A program made the position numbers and the translations under genes. Below, in pieces: positions 29,717 through 29,717 of a stretch of DNA of 29,717 nucleotides. How positions within the stretch are numbered: position 1 is the stretch's first letter; each line of letters starts with the position of its first letter. Under the pieces are notes generated by a model. It ran no database searches. It was not told the origin of the DNA and was given only the letters and a program-made list of their open reading frames with translations. Origin of the DNA: DATHWB01 sp040880725 (GTDB lineage: Bacteria > Actinomycetota > Acidimicrobiia > Spongiisociales > ZC4RG35); the NCBI GenBank assembly GCA_040880725.1, contig JBBDHV010000025.1, positions 1-29,717 on the forward strand, given 5' to 3'.

Positions 29717-29717
29717 C

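Overview
The window is GC-rich actinobacterial chromosome. It most resembles an uncultured member of the Acidimicrobiia or a close relative, and it comes from a scaffolded draft: there is a run of exactly 100 N at 19836-19935. The placement is inferred from several things. There are menB-menA menaquinone genes, an actinobacterial-type Rho with a long N/Q-, R- and G-rich insert, a hom-thrC-rho-rpmE-prfA order, a bacterial Ku, a DevR/DevS-type two-component pair, and many genes whose start codon lies 6-9 bases after a TANNNT -10 box, as expected for leaderless mRNAs. No species can be named from the sequence alone.

Layout. 1-986: 3'-truncated Acr3 arsenite efflux gene (-). 1122-1637: unrecognised protein with an internal duplication (+). 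1654-3479: Na/Pi cotransporter and PhoU-like regulator (-). 3539-5316: menB-menA (+). 5309-6734: DUF3105 membrane protein and alpha/beta hydrolase (-). 6785-8661: divergent DevR-like response regulator (-) and single-GAF DevS-like histidine kinase (+). 8642-10526: cupredoxin-multicopper oxidase fusion and a small SRPBCC-like protein (-). 10703-13814: PPOX-family flavoprotein and pyruvate phosphate dikinase (+). 13802-16687: SpoIID-domain protein, Nfu-type Fe-S protein and MeaB (-). 16745-17185: rpiB (+). 17268-17452: tRNA-Gln and tRNA-Glu (-). 17528-19620: dipeptide-type ABC permeases (-). 19621-20366: no confident gene; it holds a gene tail, the assembly gap, a 121-bp tandem repeat and a 62-nt stem-loop. 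20367-20738: small zinc-ribbon protein (+). 20743-27723: tRNA-Arg, hom, thrC, rho, rpmE, DUF1385 and prfA (-). 27757-28884: sarcosine-oxidase-like flavoprotein (-). 28931-29716: Ku (+).

The most interesting region is 6785-11101. The response regulator keeps the DNA-contacting helix of mycobacterial DevR/DosR (AEKTVKNYVS). The kinase keeps the GAF histidine that ligates heme in DosS, but has only one GAF domain. About 3 kb away, the divergent intergenic region between the multicopper oxidase and the PPOX flavoprotein carries DosR-box-like sequences (GGGACTTTCGACCC and GGGACTTGGGGCCC) plus a half-site. Together they suggest a compact hypoxia/NO/redox regulon outside mycobacteria in which a DevRS pair controls a copper oxidase with its own fused blue-copper domain. 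This is inference from sequence. Other points of note are an ABC permease with two extra predicted membrane segments, convergent gene pairs whose stop codons lie inside palindromes, and a hydrolase whose conserved N-terminal strand lies upstream of any normal start codon.
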